A DNA stretch of 64,000 nt from NCBI GenBank assembly GCA_029260015.1, contig JAJDEB010000032.1, positions 186,001 through 250,000 on the forward strand. The letters are read 5' to 3'. Origin of the DNA: Phycisphaerae bacterium (GTDB taxonomy: Bacteria > Planctomycetota > Phycisphaerae > UBA1845). Below are positions 45,539-54,564 of the stretch, in pieces. Each line of letters starts with the position of its first letter. Positions within the stretch are counted from its first letter, which is position 1. The notes under the pieces were generated by a model. The model was not told the origin of the DNA. It did not search any database and saw only the letters and a program-made list of their open reading frames with translations. Made by a program: the position numbers and the translations under genes.

Positions 45539-47914
45539 GTGGTAGCTGATAAAGCGATCCATTTTGACGAAACGCGCATTCGCACGAACGTGCCTGAAGC
45601 GATGCGCGAGCTTCCTCAATGGGTCTGCTGGGTCTACGCCAAGCGCAACGGCAAGCTGACCAAATGCCCCATCAATCCGATGAATGGTTCGTGGGCCTCC
45701 ACCACCGACCATTCGACCTGGGGCACATTCGATACCGCGATCGAGCGCAGTCGCAAGTACGGCAAGGGCGTTGGATTTGTGTTTACTGCCGACGACCCCT
45801 TCACCGGCGTTGATTTGGACCACTGCATCGACCCGCAAACGGGCGACATCAAGGCGTGGGCGCGGGGCAGCCTCAGTGATCTGAATAGCTACTGCGAGAC
45901 CAGCCCGTCGGGTACGGGCGTGAAGGTTTTTGTTCGTGCATCCAAGAGTGGCAAGCGTTGCAAGACGCCATATGAAGACGGTGACGTTGAGATGTACAGC
46001 CATGCCCGGTTCTTCACGGTGACCGGCGCACGACTCACCGAATTCTCCGCCGAAGTCGAGAAACGCCAAGAGCAGATTGATGCCCTCTATGCAATGGTCT
46101 TCCCAAAGCAGAAACCAGTGTCGCCACCGACTAAATCGTCGGCGATGCGTAAGTCTGAGCCTCTTAGTGACGACGAGATCATCAAACTCGCATCTGACAA
46201 TCTAAAGACTGGTGCGAAGTTCAGCGCTCTTTGGGCGGGAGAATGGGAAGGCCGGTACGGTTCTGCCAGTGAAGCCGACTCTGCTCTGATATTCCGACTC
46301 GTCTATTACACGAGGGATTCAACGCAACTCGATCGGCTATTCCGGCGTTCGGGCCTCATACGCGAAAAATGGGACAAGCGACGCGGTCAATTGACCTACG
46401 GAGAAATGACAATCGAAAAGGCGTTACAGAAGGTTAGGAACCAGTACGATCCCGGCAAAGCAAATTGGGAACGCAAACCTTCTCGATGTGCTTCGATCCA
46501 CGATGGCCCGCCCCTCGGCACGATCGAGCCCAAAACAAACCGGCTCATCCTCGCTACGGACCGCACGCTTCCCACCGCCAGAGCGTTCATCAGCAAGTGC
46601 TACATGCATCGCGATGGAATGACGCTGCGCAATTCTGCGGGACAGTTTCTCGGCTGGTGGAACAATCGCTACGCCGTTGTCGAGGACGGTGCCATCCGCA
46701 ATCGCTTGCTGCCTTGGCTGCACGAGGCTGTGCGTATGTCATTCAATTCGCAATCGAGTACGTGGGCACCGGAAGACTTTCCTGCCAACCCAACGACGAT
46801 GAAGGCAGCTCTTGAGTCAATCAAGGCGTGCACGTACCTCGCGGCATCGACAGCATCGCCTTGCTGGCTTGGAAACGACGCCGACCGTCCCAATCCGATC
46901 GACATCTTGCCTTGCCGCTCAGCCCTGTTGCACTTGCCCACCATGCAGGTGCTTCCACCTACGCCGCTCTTTTTCTGCGTTAATGCACTCGATTATGACC
47001 ACGATTCCAATGCCCCACCGCCGGCGCAATGGCAGAATTTCTTGGGCCAGTTGTTTAAGGATGATCTTCAATCATTGGAACTGCTGCAGGAATGGATGGG
47101 CTATTGCCTGACTGGAGACACATCGCAACACAAGATGCTGATTGTTGTCGGACCGAAACGCTCGGGCAAAGGCACGATTGCTCGCGTGCTGCGCAAACTC
47201 GTCGGTCCCGGTAATGTGTGCGGACCTACAACGTCGGGATTGGCGGGTAACTTCGGCCTCCAACCATTGCTCGGTAAATCGCTCGCAATCGTCAGCGACG
47301 CGCGATTTGCGGGCGAGAACATCCAGACTGTTGTCGAACGCCTGCTGTGCATTTCTGGCGAAGACACGTTAACGATCGACCGCAAGCACTTGCCCAGTGT
47401 CACGGTCAAGCTGCCCACCCGATTCGTATTCCTTACCAATGAATTGCCGCGCCTGAACGACGCATCCGGCGCCCTGGCCGGTCGGTTTGTCATGTTGCGT
47501 CTCACTGAGAGTTTTTATGGACGGGAGGACCTCGCTCTGACCGAAAAGCTGCTTGGTGAACTTCCGGGAATTCTCAACTGGGCTATCAATGGTTGGCAGC
47601 GACTCCGCGAGCGTGGCCACTTCGTGCAACCTGGCAGCGTTCAAGACGCCCTTCGTGATCTGGAAGACCTCGCCAGCCCGGTCGGCGCGTTCGTCCGTGA
47701 CTGGTGTCAGCTAGGTCCGGACCTCCGTATTGGAACGTCCGAGCTGTACACCGCTTGGCAACGATGGTGCGAGGTCGACGGGCGCATCAAAGTGATGACC
47801 AAGCAGTTGTTCGGTCGCAACCTGATGGCTGTCGCGCCCCACGTTCGTACACGCTGCGGTACCGGTTCGATCCGCTTTTACGATGGGATTGCTCTGAAGG
47901 AGTCACAATCATGA
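45539..47914 (+). CDS. Phage/plasmid primase-helicase, P4 family
   Basis: A 791-residue replication protein. The N-terminal part (LPQWVCWVYAKRNGKLTKCP, then GVGFVFTADDPFTGVDLDHC) is that of prophage primase-polymerases related to NrS-1 polymerase, with the acidic DLDHC pair as likely catalytic residues. The C-terminal superfamily-3 helicase has Walker A VVGPKRSGKGTIA near residue 540, a DARF Walker-B region, and FVFLTNELPRLNDASGALAG as the sensor and arginine-finger segment. A D5N-like and winged-helix tail completes it. It probably starts replication of the excised element at the iterons found on either side. GTG start, with an 11-G tract in place of a normal ribosome site. Confidence 0.9.
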   Translation: MVADKAIHFDETRIRTNVPEAMRELPQWVCWVYAKRNGKLTKCPINPMNGSWASTTDHSTWGTFDTAIERSRKYGKGVGFVFTADDPFTGVDLDHCIDPQTGDIKAWARGSLSDLNSYCETSPSGTGVKVFVRASKSGKRCKTPYEDGDVEMYSHARFFTVTGARLTEFSAEVEKRQEQIDALYAMVFPKQKPVSPPTKSSAMRKSEPLSDDEIIKLASDNLKTGAKFSALWAGEWEGRYGSASEADSALIFRLVYYTRDSTQLDRLFRRSGLIREKWDKRRGQLTYGEMTIEKALQKVRNQYDPGKANWERKPSRCASIHDGPPLGTIEPKTNRLILATDRTLPTARAFISKCYMHRDGMTLRNSAGQFLGWWNNRYAVVEDGAIRNRLLPWLHEAVRMSFNSQSSTWAPEDFPANPTTMKAALESIKACTYLAASTASPCWLGNDADRPNPIDILPCRSALLHLPTMQVLPPTPLFFCVNALDYDHDSNAPPPAQWQNFLGQLFKDDLQSLELLQEWMGYCLTGDTSQHKMLIVVGPKRSGKGTIARVLRKLVGPGNVCGPTTSGLAGNFGLQPLLGKSLAIVSDARFAGENIQTVVERLLCISGEDTLTIDRKHLPSVTVKLPTRFVFLTNELPRLNDASGALAGRFVMLRLTESFYGREDLALTEKLLGELPGILNWAINGWQRLRERGHFVQPGSVQDALRDLEDLASPVGAFVRDWCQLGPDLRIGTSELYTAWQRWCEVDGRIKVMTKQLFGRNLMAVAPHVRTRCGTGSIRFYDGIALKESQS

Positions 47915-47925
47915 GGAGTTGCAGA

Positions 47926-48165
47926 AACATCAAGCGCACAACCAGCGCGAAACAAGCGCGATGTATCTCGGACCGCGCTTGCGCTCGGTCGTTGTGCTGC
48001 AAGGACTTACAGAGCGCGCAAGCGCGACAAGCGCGACTTCGGGCAACTAATATTGCTAAGAAACACGCGTGCAGTTTTAGCGCGAACAGGTACTACGCGC
48101 GCACGCGCACCTGTGAACGTAATAGGAACCATCGCGCTTGTTGCGCTTGCGCGCTTGCGTCCCGA
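47926..48165. repeat. Iteron field with inverted CAAGCGCG motifs, candidate replication origin
   Basis: The 8-mer CAAGCGCG occurs at 47953, 48019 and 48028, and its complement CGCGCTTG at 47974, 48133 and 48150, with near copies at 47931 and 48143. Between the two groups lies a short AT-rich piece (TAATATTGCTAAG). It begins just after the primase-helicase gene. The remainder to 48481 has no gene I can support. Confidence 0.7.
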
Positions 48166-48481
48166 TTTCGGTGTAAAGCGTTGGTCGCAGCAGAATTGCG
48201 TGAAATTGCATCCGTTTAGGTACTTCCTGGCAGATGGGGCGGCACAGGCCAGCGGGAACAGCTGCCAATATAGACAGACTTTATTTCAGCTGTCCGGTTT
48301 TACTCAAAGAATTTTGGCACAAGGATTTACGAGCGACGGCGAGGGTTGGCACACGAAACGAACGGGTGCCCCCTGTGACGCGATCGTATCGATCTGCACC
48401 CAGGAATCGCCGTCACGTCTTGGGCCCAACACGGGCGAACCCTGTGCCTCCGAAAAATGAACCAAATTAGGAGCTTTAAGC

Positions 48482-49825
48482 ATGAAGATCGCAATGCGAC
48501 CACTGGCCAAGATTCAACCTTACGAACGCAACCCGCGTGACAATGATTCGGCGGTGGACGCGGTGGCTGAGTCGATTGAACGGTTCGGCTTTCGCCAGCC
48601 CATCGTAGTCGACGACGATGGCGTGATCGTCTGTGGTCATACGCGATGGAAGGCGGCGACCAAGCTGGGCCTGGAGAAGGTACCGGTGCACGTGGCCACC
48701 GACCTGACGGCTGAGCAGATTCGGGCGTATCGCATCGCGGATAACAAATCCGGCGAACTCGCTTCATGGAATATGGAATTGCTTCCGCTTGAACTGGCCG
48801 AGCTCCAGGATGCCGGCATCGACTGGTCGCTGCTGGGGTTCGATCAGGATGAACTGGCCAAGCTGCTCGGTGGCGACTTGACCGAAGGGCTGACCGATCC
48901 AGACAGCGTTCCCGAGCCGCCGGATGATCCGATCACGCAGCGTGGAGATCTTTGGATCCTCGGCAACCATCGATTGCTTTGCGGCGATAGCTCGTCGGTT
49001 GAGGACGTTGATCGTCTCCTCGATGGTGCTCCGATTCACCTTTGCAACACCGACCCTCCCTACAACGTGAAGGTTGAGCCACGCAGCAACAACGCGATCG
49101 CAGCCGGCGGTTCGGGTCTGCCGCATCCGAAAAAGAATGACACCAAGCGTGGCAAACGAACACATCATCAATCGTTCGATGTGGCCCGCCAAGGCGAGAA
49201 GAAACGCACGACACAGAAGATGCGAGCCAAAGACCGCCCGCTCGAAAACGACTTCGTCAGCGATGAAGCGTTCGACGAATTGCTCGCCGCGTGGTTCGGC
49301 AACATCGCCCGCGTGCTGTTGCCCGGGCGAGGGTTCTACATCTGGGGCGGCTACGCCAATCTTGGGAATTACCCAGGACCATTGAAGGACGCTGGTCTCT
49401 ACTTCAGCCAAGGCGTGGTGTGGGATAAGCAGCATCCGGTGCTCACGCGCAAGGACTTCATGGGCGCTTTCGAAATTTGCTTCTACGGCTGGCGCGAGGG
49501 CGCCGCGCACGTCTACCTCGGCCCGAACAACGCGACCGACCTCTGGCATGTGAAGAAGGTCAATCCGCAGAGCATGTGTCACCTCACAGAGAAACCGGTC
49601 GATCTGGCGATCCGTGCGATGCAATACTCATCCCGCCAAGGCGAGAACGTGCTCGACTTGTTTGGGGGATCAGGTTCGACGCTGATTGGTTGCGAACAGA
49701 CCGACCGGCGGGCGTTTCTGATGGAACTGGATCAGGCGTATTGCGATGTGATCGTGCAGCGTTGGGAGGAGTTCACGGGGCGGAAGGCGGAGCGACTGAT
49801 CGAATGCGATCCAATCACCAGCTAA
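48482..49825 (+). CDS. ParB-domain DNA methyltransferase (beta class)
   Basis: 447 residues. The first 110 are a ParB/sulfiredoxin-like domain (PLAKIQPYERNPRDNDSAVD, then GVIVCGHTRWKAATKLGLE). A methylase follows with catalytic motif IV NTDPPYNVK near residue 190 and SAM motif I LDLFGGSGSTL near 393; the order IV then I is that of beta-class N6-adenine or N4-cytosine enzymes. Such fusions are typical of phages and mobile islands and may protect DNA or mark packaging sites. No matching nuclease is nearby. Its stop overlaps that of the convergent gene by two bases. Confidence 0.93.
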   Translation: MKIAMRPLAKIQPYERNPRDNDSAVDAVAESIERFGFRQPIVVDDDGVIVCGHTRWKAATKLGLEKVPVHVATDLTAEQIRAYRIADNKSGELASWNMELLPLELAELQDAGIDWSLLGFDQDELAKLLGGDLTEGLTDPDSVPEPPDDPITQRGDLWILGNHRLLCGDSSSVEDVDRLLDGAPIHLCNTDPPYNVKVEPRSNNAIAAGGSGLPHPKKNDTKRGKRTHHQSFDVARQGEKKRTTQKMRAKDRPLENDFVSDEAFDELLAAWFGNIARVLLPGRGFYIWGGYANLGNYPGPLKDAGLYFSQGVVWDKQHPVLTRKDFMGAFEICFYGWREGAAHVYLGPNNATDLWHVKKVNPQSMCHLTEKPVDLAIRAMQYSSRQGENVLDLFGGSGSTLIGCEQTDRRAFLMELDQAYCDVIVQRWEEFTGRKAERLIECDPITS

Positions 49826-50316
49826 CTATGTTGCCGAGTGCCAATGTGTTGAAGCTCAATGGGAGATCGGGTTCCGCACTCCGGGCATCTTCCCGATTCA
49901 TTGCCGGTCAGGTCATACCCGCATTTGCGGCAATGTCCCGGCAGGCGCGCAGTGCGTCGCCACAAGAGCGGAATTGGCAATGAGGTCAATAGGAGGAGAA
50001 ACCAGAACGGGATTGTGATTGTGACGGATCGCGGCATGTAGAAGTTAATCTGAGGTAGGCAAAGCCCCAATGTGTATGCCGAAGGAATGAAACTAAGACT
50101 AGATCGTCCAGCAGAGCAACGCAGTCCATCTGGCCCATAGGCGTCAAAGGAGTATTGCCAAATGACGACCCTTCCCAGGTTGATAAAGACCTCACCGCTC
50201 GAGTGCGTCACGCATACACGCTCGAACAACGAGACAATCCATGCCGCCACGAGCAGCGACATCATGAGCAAAATTGCTCTGCGACCAAATCGAATTCGGC
50301 GAGAGTTTGTACGCAT
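49822..50316 (-). CDS. Zinc-ribbon membrane protein, planctomycete type
   Basis: 164 residues. An N-terminal helix (AILLMMSLLVAAWIVSLF), a loop outside the membrane, a second helix (ITIPFWFLLLLTSLPIPLL), and a C-terminal zinc ribbon CRKCGYDLTGNESGRCPECG with four Cys. This ribbon is very common on planctomycete membrane proteins of unknown function. The ATG at 50316 begins a basic head before the first helix; longer versions up to 50406 exist without support. In the element it is the only host-like gene, possibly cargo. Stop codons of this gene and the methylase overlap tail to tail. Confidence 0.72.
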   Translation of the reverse strand: MRTNSRRIRFGRRAILLMMSLLVAAWIVSLFERVCVTHSSGEVFINLGRVVIWQYSFDAYGPDGLRCSAGRSSLSFIPSAYTLGLCLPQINFYMPRSVTITIPFWFLLLLTSLPIPLLWRRTARLPGHCRKCGYDLTGNESGRCPECGTRSPIELQHIGTRQHS

Positions 50317-50453
50317 ATGTCTACATATTACGGGAGCCGAGTGTCGGGTGAACAGGAATTCAATGATGTACCGAGATACCGAAATTGCAGTTCGCCAATT
50401 TCCCATCTATGTGGTAGGCCAAACTACCTCGCCTCAAACACTCTACCCGGAGA

Positions 50454-50479
50454 AACGCCCCGGTCATCGCCGAGGCGTT
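50454..50479 (-). terminator. Terminator hairpin of the small opposing operon
   Basis: A 10-bp stem AACGCCCCGG/CCGAGGCGTT (one G-U pair) with a six-base loop, 12 bases after the stop of the last gene of the minus-strand operon. The T-run after it is short, so termination may be partial. Confidence 0.65.
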
Positions 50480-50491
50480 GGTGGGATGCGT

Positions 50492-50839
50492 TCAGGCTCC
50501 TGCTTCGAGGGCGTGGTACTCGGTCATGGCGTCGAGATGAACGCCGGTGTGGGTAGCCGCATGGTTGCGGCGGAATCGGGTGTCGATGATGCCGCGCTCC
50601 TTGAGGAATGCGAGGGCCACCGCCACCTGCGTGAAAGGCAGATCCTCGCCCGCCACGATGGTCTCGAGCGTGAACCCGCCGTCCTTCGCATCGTCGATCG
50701 CGTGGGCCACCTGCTCGAACGAGGCGAGCGAACAGCGATGCGTGTATGGCTCACCGCGGCGCGGAACGACCTCGCGAATCAAATGGCCGTCCCGCACCTC
50801 GAACGTTTCGCTACGTTGGCGTTGCGTGGTCATGGCCAT
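50492..50839 (-). CDS. Small mobile-element protein, possible winged helix
   Basis: 115 residues. The core SLASFEQVAHAIDDAKDGGF followed by TQVAVALAFLKERGIIDTRF looks like a winged-helix fold. The remainder is polar. Its start lies three bases after the stop of the HARE-HTH gene, with GAAGGG upstream, so both are translated from one message. Fourth and last gene of the minus-strand operon. No known family recognised; a regulator is the simplest reading. Confidence 0.65.
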   Translation of the reverse strand: MAMTTQRQRSETFEVRDGHLIREVVPRRGEPYTHRCSLASFEQVAHAIDDAKDGGFTLETIVAGEDLPFTQVAVALAFLKERGIIDTRFRRNHAATHTGVHLDAMTEYHALEAGA

Positions 50840-50842
50840 GTC

Positions 50843-51217
50843 TCAACCCTTCGCCTTGGCGTTGAATTCAAACTGGCCGCGTTCGACCTTCGTGAAGCGA
50901 GCCGCGTTGCCCTTGGTGTTGATCTCACGAAGAATGGCGGCGTAGAGCGTGGCGTGCGGCGTCTTGCCGCCGGGACTGGTCCAGAGTTTCTGGTCGGCCA
51001 TCGCAGTGATCAATTCCTGGGCTCGCATCGGCTTGCCGGACTTCTTGAGGACTTGTGCGGCTGCGTCGATGGCGCTGACGCGCTTGGGCTTGTCGGACTT
51101 CGCGGTTGCCTTCTTCGTCGGCGCGGCGTTGGCCTTCTTGGTCGTGGTCTTCTTCGATGTGTTCGCCTTCTTGGTCTTGGTCGACTTCTTCGTGCGCTTC
51201 TTGGTTTTGGTTGCCAT
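50843..51217 (-). CDS. HARE-HTH protein with lysine-rich histone-like N-terminus
   Basis: 124 residues. The first 45 are Lys/Thr/Ala repeats (MATKTKKRTKKSTKTKKANT), like histone H1 tails and bacterial Hc1-type proteins. The rest is a HARE-HTH (HB1/ASXL) winged helix: SAIDAAAQVLKKSGKPMRAQ, then GKTPHATLYAAILREI and FTKVERGQFEF. Such a protein should bind DNA broadly through its tail and specifically or by protein contact through the wing domain. AAGGAG precedes the ATG. It may compact or silence element DNA. The fusion of a basic tail to HARE-HTH is known in several planctomycetes as far as I recall; no function is established. Confidence 0.85.
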   Translation of the reverse strand: MATKTKKRTKKSTKTKKANTSKKTTTKKANAAPTKKATAKSDKPKRVSAIDAAAQVLKKSGKPMRAQELITAMADQKLWTSPGGKTPHATLYAAILREINTKGNAARFTKVERGQFEFNAKAKG

Positions 51218-51307
51218 GGATCATCTCCTTGGTTGAATTCTCCGGTGCTCTCTGTCGGCCCCGGCGCTGGGGCCCGCTCGCGCAGGCCGTCGCGTCGAGG
51301 TCGTCGA

Positions 51308-51565
51308 TCATGCTTCCTCCCGGAGTTCATCGAGGCTCCGTTTGATTTCGGATTCGTCGAATCCGGAAAAGAATGCCAGCGTCTCGATCAGGTTCGCGCG
51401 AACATGCTCGAGCGTCCCGACGGTGGCCCAGGTGACGTTCTCGTCGGTCTGCTTTTGCAGTTCGCACTCGAGCCAATCGGTCAGGCTGGCAACATCAGCG
51501 CGGGCTCGCCCAAGGGCCTCGATTGCGGATTGATTCGTCTTGGTTTTGGCGTTTTCGTTCTTCAT
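51308..51565 (-). CDS. Small helical protein, unknown
   Basis: 85 residues, mostly helical and charged (QSAIEALGRARADVASLTDW, then LEHVRANLIETLAFFSGFDE). AAAGGA precedes the ATG. Second gene of the minus-strand operon, 21 bases after the first. No family recognised. A role in control of the element is inferred only from its place. Confidence 0.6.
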   Translation of the reverse strand: MKNENAKTKTNQSAIEALGRARADVASLTDWLECELQKQTDENVTWATVGTLEHVRANLIETLAFFSGFDESEIKRSLDELREEA

Positions 51566-51586
51566 GTTTCGTTCGTCCTTTCGTGT

Positions 51587-51787
51587 TTACTTCGAAAGCC
51601 GCTCGACGCGGACGTGGATGTCGCTGCCATACCGGCTTCCGGCGATGCGCCAGGCCCTCTCGCGGGCTTCTTCGATGCTGTCGGCGCTGAACCCGAAGCA
51701 ATCGGCGTGCTTCCGACTTACCAGATCGATCACGGTCGCCTGGTATATCGTACTGCCCTCTTGGTGGTCGTCGCGTTGCGTGTTCAT
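51587..51787 (-). CDS. Small protein, first gene of opposing operon
   Basis: 66 residues from the ATG with AAAGGA upstream (MNTQRDDHQEGSTIYQATVI); a longer frame to 51826 lacks a ribosome site. The middle HADCFGFSADSIEEARERAW and the strand DIHVRVERL suggest a small alpha/beta fold. No family recognised. Its promoter should lie in the 160-base gap before the terminase module. Confidence 0.55.
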   Translation of the reverse strand: MNTQRDDHQEGSTIYQATVIDLVSRKHADCFGFSADSIEEARERAWRIAGSRYGSDIHVRVERLSK

Positions 51788-51859
51788 CGTGTGGTCCTTT
51801 CCGGCGACCATCGCGTCGCCACCCATGACTTACGCTGTGTTTTGAAACATGGGAAGGCG

Positions 51860-51890
51860 GATTCCGAAGTTATTCCGAAGATTCCGTATG
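51860..51890. repeat. Triple ATTCCG direct repeat between divergent modules
   Basis: ATTCCGAAG at 51861 and 51872 and ATTCCGTAT at 51881, spaced 11 and 9 bases, in the gap between the minus-strand operon and the terminase genes. Position and spacing suit an operator that switches between the two. Confidence 0.5.
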
Positions 51891-51945
51891 TAGCGCGACA
51901 CACCCATTGCAGTGTCACCGAACGGTGCAACTCCGGTGTCACTTC

Positions 51946-52212
51946 ATGGCATTCTTTCGCAGGAAGGCGGGCGGCGTGAACGGCGACACGTTGGCCCACG
52001 ACGCGAACCGTGGCCCCCAGCGGGCCGATCCCACGGCGCTGGCCGTATCCGACGCGGCGAAGTTATTGAGCGCCGCGGGCGGCCAACGGATCACTGCCGA
52101 GATGATCCAGGTTGATGTGGATAGAGGCGCGCCCACCAATGGAGATGGCACGATCAACTTGGTGAACTACACGGCTTGGTTAGTAAAGGAGATGGCCAAC
52201 GGTGGCGATTGA
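51946..52212 (+). CDS. Small protein preceding terminase, possible small terminase partner
   Basis: 88 residues. The central DAAKLLSAAGGQRITAEMIQ with INLVNYTAWLVKEMA looks like a compact helical DNA-binding domain. It overlaps the terminase start by 11 bases and is therefore coupled to it, in the place where a small terminase subunit is usually found. The N-terminus is uncertain (ATG 51946 or GTG 51976). The sequence resembles the N-terminus of the terminase itself (TLDLLRYAAWL), suggesting a shared motif. Small-terminase identity is inference. Confidence 0.6.
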   Translation: MAFFRRKAGGVNGDTLAHDANRGPQRADPTALAVSDAAKLLSAAGGQRITAEMIQVDVDRGAPTNGDGTINLVNYTAWLVKEMANGGD

Positions 52213-54487
52213 CCCACGCAAACTCAGGCCTACCGAACTGGTGCGGCTGCTGAACTCGACGCAATTGGGTGAGGTGATCAGCGAACGGCAACTGCATCGC
52301 CACCGCGCTCGGGCTGGATTCCGGATCGGGGATGGGCGAACGCTGGATCTGCTGCGCTACGCGGCGTGGTTGCGGGTGTCGATTCAAGAAGCACGCAGCA
52401 AAAAGGAAGAGTCTGATTTATCAGGCTTGACCAGCTACGACGCCCATCGTGAGCGAACACGACAGCGCAACATTGCCATGTCAGCCTCGGGTCGCAATAT
52501 CGGCGACCTGCCAGCCGTCGAAAATCTGGAACGCAAGAAGCGCGCCAAGTGTGATTTTCAATTCTTCTGTGAACATTACCTGCCGCAGACGTTTCACTTG
52601 CCGTGGTCGGATGATCATCTCAAAGTGGTTGCCAAGATTGAGCAGGCCGTGCTGGAAGGCGGATTGTTCGCCATGGCAATGCCGCGCGGGAGCGGTAAGA
52701 CCAGCCTATGTGAAATCGCTTGCCTATGGGCGCTGGTCTATGGCCATCGCGAGTTCGTCGCGCTGATCGGCGCTGACGAAGAGCATGCAGCGAATATGCT
52801 CGATTCCATCAAGGTCGAGTTGGAATCGAATGATCTGCTGCTGGTGGATTTCCCGGAGGTTTGTTTTCCGATTCAAGCGCTCGAAGGCATACACCAACGC
52901 GCTGGTGGCCAACTCTATCAGGGCCAGCAAACGCATATTGGCTGGACGGCCAAGGAGATTGTGCTGCCCACCATTCCCGACAGCCCGGCCAGTGGAGCGA
53001 TCATGCGTGTCGCCGGGATCACCGGTCGCATTCGCGGGATGAAACACAAACGCGTCGACGGAACCTCGATTCGTCCGGCGCTGGTGCTGATCGATGATCC
53101 GCAGACTGACGAATCGGCTCGGTCACCATCGCAATGTGCAGCGCGTGAGCGCATCCTTGCTGGTGCGATCCTCGGTCTTGCTGGTCCAGGTCGCAAGATC
53201 GCCGGGTTGATGACGCTGACCGTCGTGCGTCCTGCCGACCTGGCCGATCGTCTGCTTGATCGCAATAAACATCCGCAATGGCAAGGTGAACGGACGAAGA
53301 TGGTCTACGCCTGGCCGACCAACGAAGCGCTGTGGACGCAGTATGCGCAGGTTTGGCGCGAAGGTATGGCGGCTGATCGCGGGATCACCGACGCGACTGA
53401 GTTCTACCGTGCCAACCGTGAAGGCATGGACAAGGGCGCGGACGTCGCTTGGCCGCAGCGACACCATCCCGATGAACTCTCCGCGATCCAGCATGCCATG
53501 AACCTCAAACTGGATCGGGGTGAAGCTGCGTTCTGGGCGGAATATCAAAACGAACCGCTGCCCGAAGAACATGCCGACGACGAGTTGCTCACGGCAGAAC
53601 AGATCGCGGACAAGACCAACGGCATGAAATCGGGCGAGATCCCGTTGGCGGCGACGCATCTCACGATGTTCATCGATGTGCAGGGCAAAGCGCTGTACTG
53701 GCTGGTCGCGGCTTGGGAGAGCGACTTCACCGGATACGTCATCGATTACGGCACCGAGCCGGACCAGAAGACGCCGTACTTTACGCTGCGAGATGTGCGA
53801 AAAACACTGGCCATGAAGTCACCGCGTGCTGGACTTGAGGGCTCGATCTATGCCGGTCTTGAACGACTGACAGAGTCTATGCTTGGACGCGAATGGCGCA
53901 GAGACGATGGCGCGATGGTGCATATCGAACGTTGTCTCATCGACGCGAACTGGGGGCAGTCGACGGATGTGGTTTATCAGTTTTGTCGGCAGAGTAAGCA
54001 CGCAAGCATTGTGATACCGAGTCACGGGCGGTACGTCGGCGCATCGAGCATTCCATTCAGCGATTACAAAAAGAAACGCGGCGAACGGGTCGGTCATCAC
54101 TGGCGGATTCCCAATGTGCAAGGCAAACGGCAAGTGCGCCACGTCGTCTTCGATACCAACTACTGGAAAAGCTTTGTTCATGCACGGTTTGCGGTCGCCA
54201 TGGGCGATCCCGGCTGCGTGTCACTATTCGGGCGCAAGCCGAGTGAGCATCAACTTATCTCCGAACACTTTACCAGCGAATATCGGGTGAAGACAGAAGG
54301 GCGTGGTCGCACAGTCGATGAGTGGAAGCTTCGCGCGAGCGGGCAGGACAACCACTGGCTCGACTGCCTTGTCGGTTGCGCGGTAGCCGCGTCGATTGAG
54401 GGTGCGGTCTTGCACGGTACTGAGGTCTATTCGTCAAAGCCGCAAAAGTCGATCCGGCTGTCGGATATTCAGAAGAGCAAGCGATAG
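52202..54487 (+). CDS. terL: Phage terminase large subunit
   Basis: The DNA-packaging motor and nuclease, 761 residues. ATPase: Walker A AMPRGSGKTSLCEIA near residue 160, Walker B PALVLIDDPQTDESAR near 294. Nuclease of the RNase H fold: MFIDVQGKALYWLVAAW (first Asp, about 488), DANWGQSTDVVYQF (about 580) and NHWLDCLVGCAVAAS (about 717) supply the acidic residues. The N-terminal 120 residues are an added basic domain that may replace or bind a small subunit. GTG start inside the preceding gene. Its presence means the element can be packaged or descends from a phage, though no portal or capsid gene is recognisable after it. Confidence 0.9.
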   Translation: MAIDPRKLRPTELVRLLNSTQLGEVISERQLHRHRARAGFRIGDGRTLDLLRYAAWLRVSIQEARSKKEESDLSGLTSYDAHRERTRQRNIAMSASGRNIGDLPAVENLERKKRAKCDFQFFCEHYLPQTFHLPWSDDHLKVVAKIEQAVLEGGLFAMAMPRGSGKTSLCEIACLWALVYGHREFVALIGADEEHAANMLDSIKVELESNDLLLVDFPEVCFPIQALEGIHQRAGGQLYQGQQTHIGWTAKEIVLPTIPDSPASGAIMRVAGITGRIRGMKHKRVDGTSIRPALVLIDDPQTDESARSPSQCAARERILAGAILGLAGPGRKIAGLMTLTVVRPADLADRLLDRNKHPQWQGERTKMVYAWPTNEALWTQYAQVWREGMAADRGITDATEFYRANREGMDKGADVAWPQRHHPDELSAIQHAMNLKLDRGEAAFWAEYQNEPLPEEHADDELLTAEQIADKTNGMKSGEIPLAATHLTMFIDVQGKALYWLVAAWESDFTGYVIDYGTEPDQKTPYFTLRDVRKTLAMKSPRAGLEGSIYAGLERLTESMLGREWRRDDGAMVHIERCLIDANWGQSTDVVYQFCRQSKHASIVIPSHGRYVGASSIPFSDYKKKRGERVGHHWRIPNVQGKRQVRHVVFDTNYWKSFVHARFAVAMGDPGCVSLFGRKPSEHQLISEHFTSEYRVKTEGRGRTVDEWKLRASGQDNHWLDCLVGCAVAASIEGAVLHGTEVYSSKPQKSIRLSDIQKSKR

Positions 54488-54564
54488 ACGATGGGCAACG
54501 CCAACGATCAATCCAAGCCAATTCCGCCCCCCAAGCCAGTGCGCAGCATCGCCCGGCTGTGCCG

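Noticed and set aside
47704..48219. A 171-codon frame overlapping the primase gene and the iteron field
   Set aside because: The overlap with a well-supported gene is large, and the Cys/Arg-rich product is what the GC-repeats would give by chance.
50162..51979. A 605-codon plus-strand frame across the small opposing operon
   Set aside because: It is the antisense shadow of four minus-strand genes with good ribosome sites; the composition is Leu/Gly/Arg-rich and has no domain.
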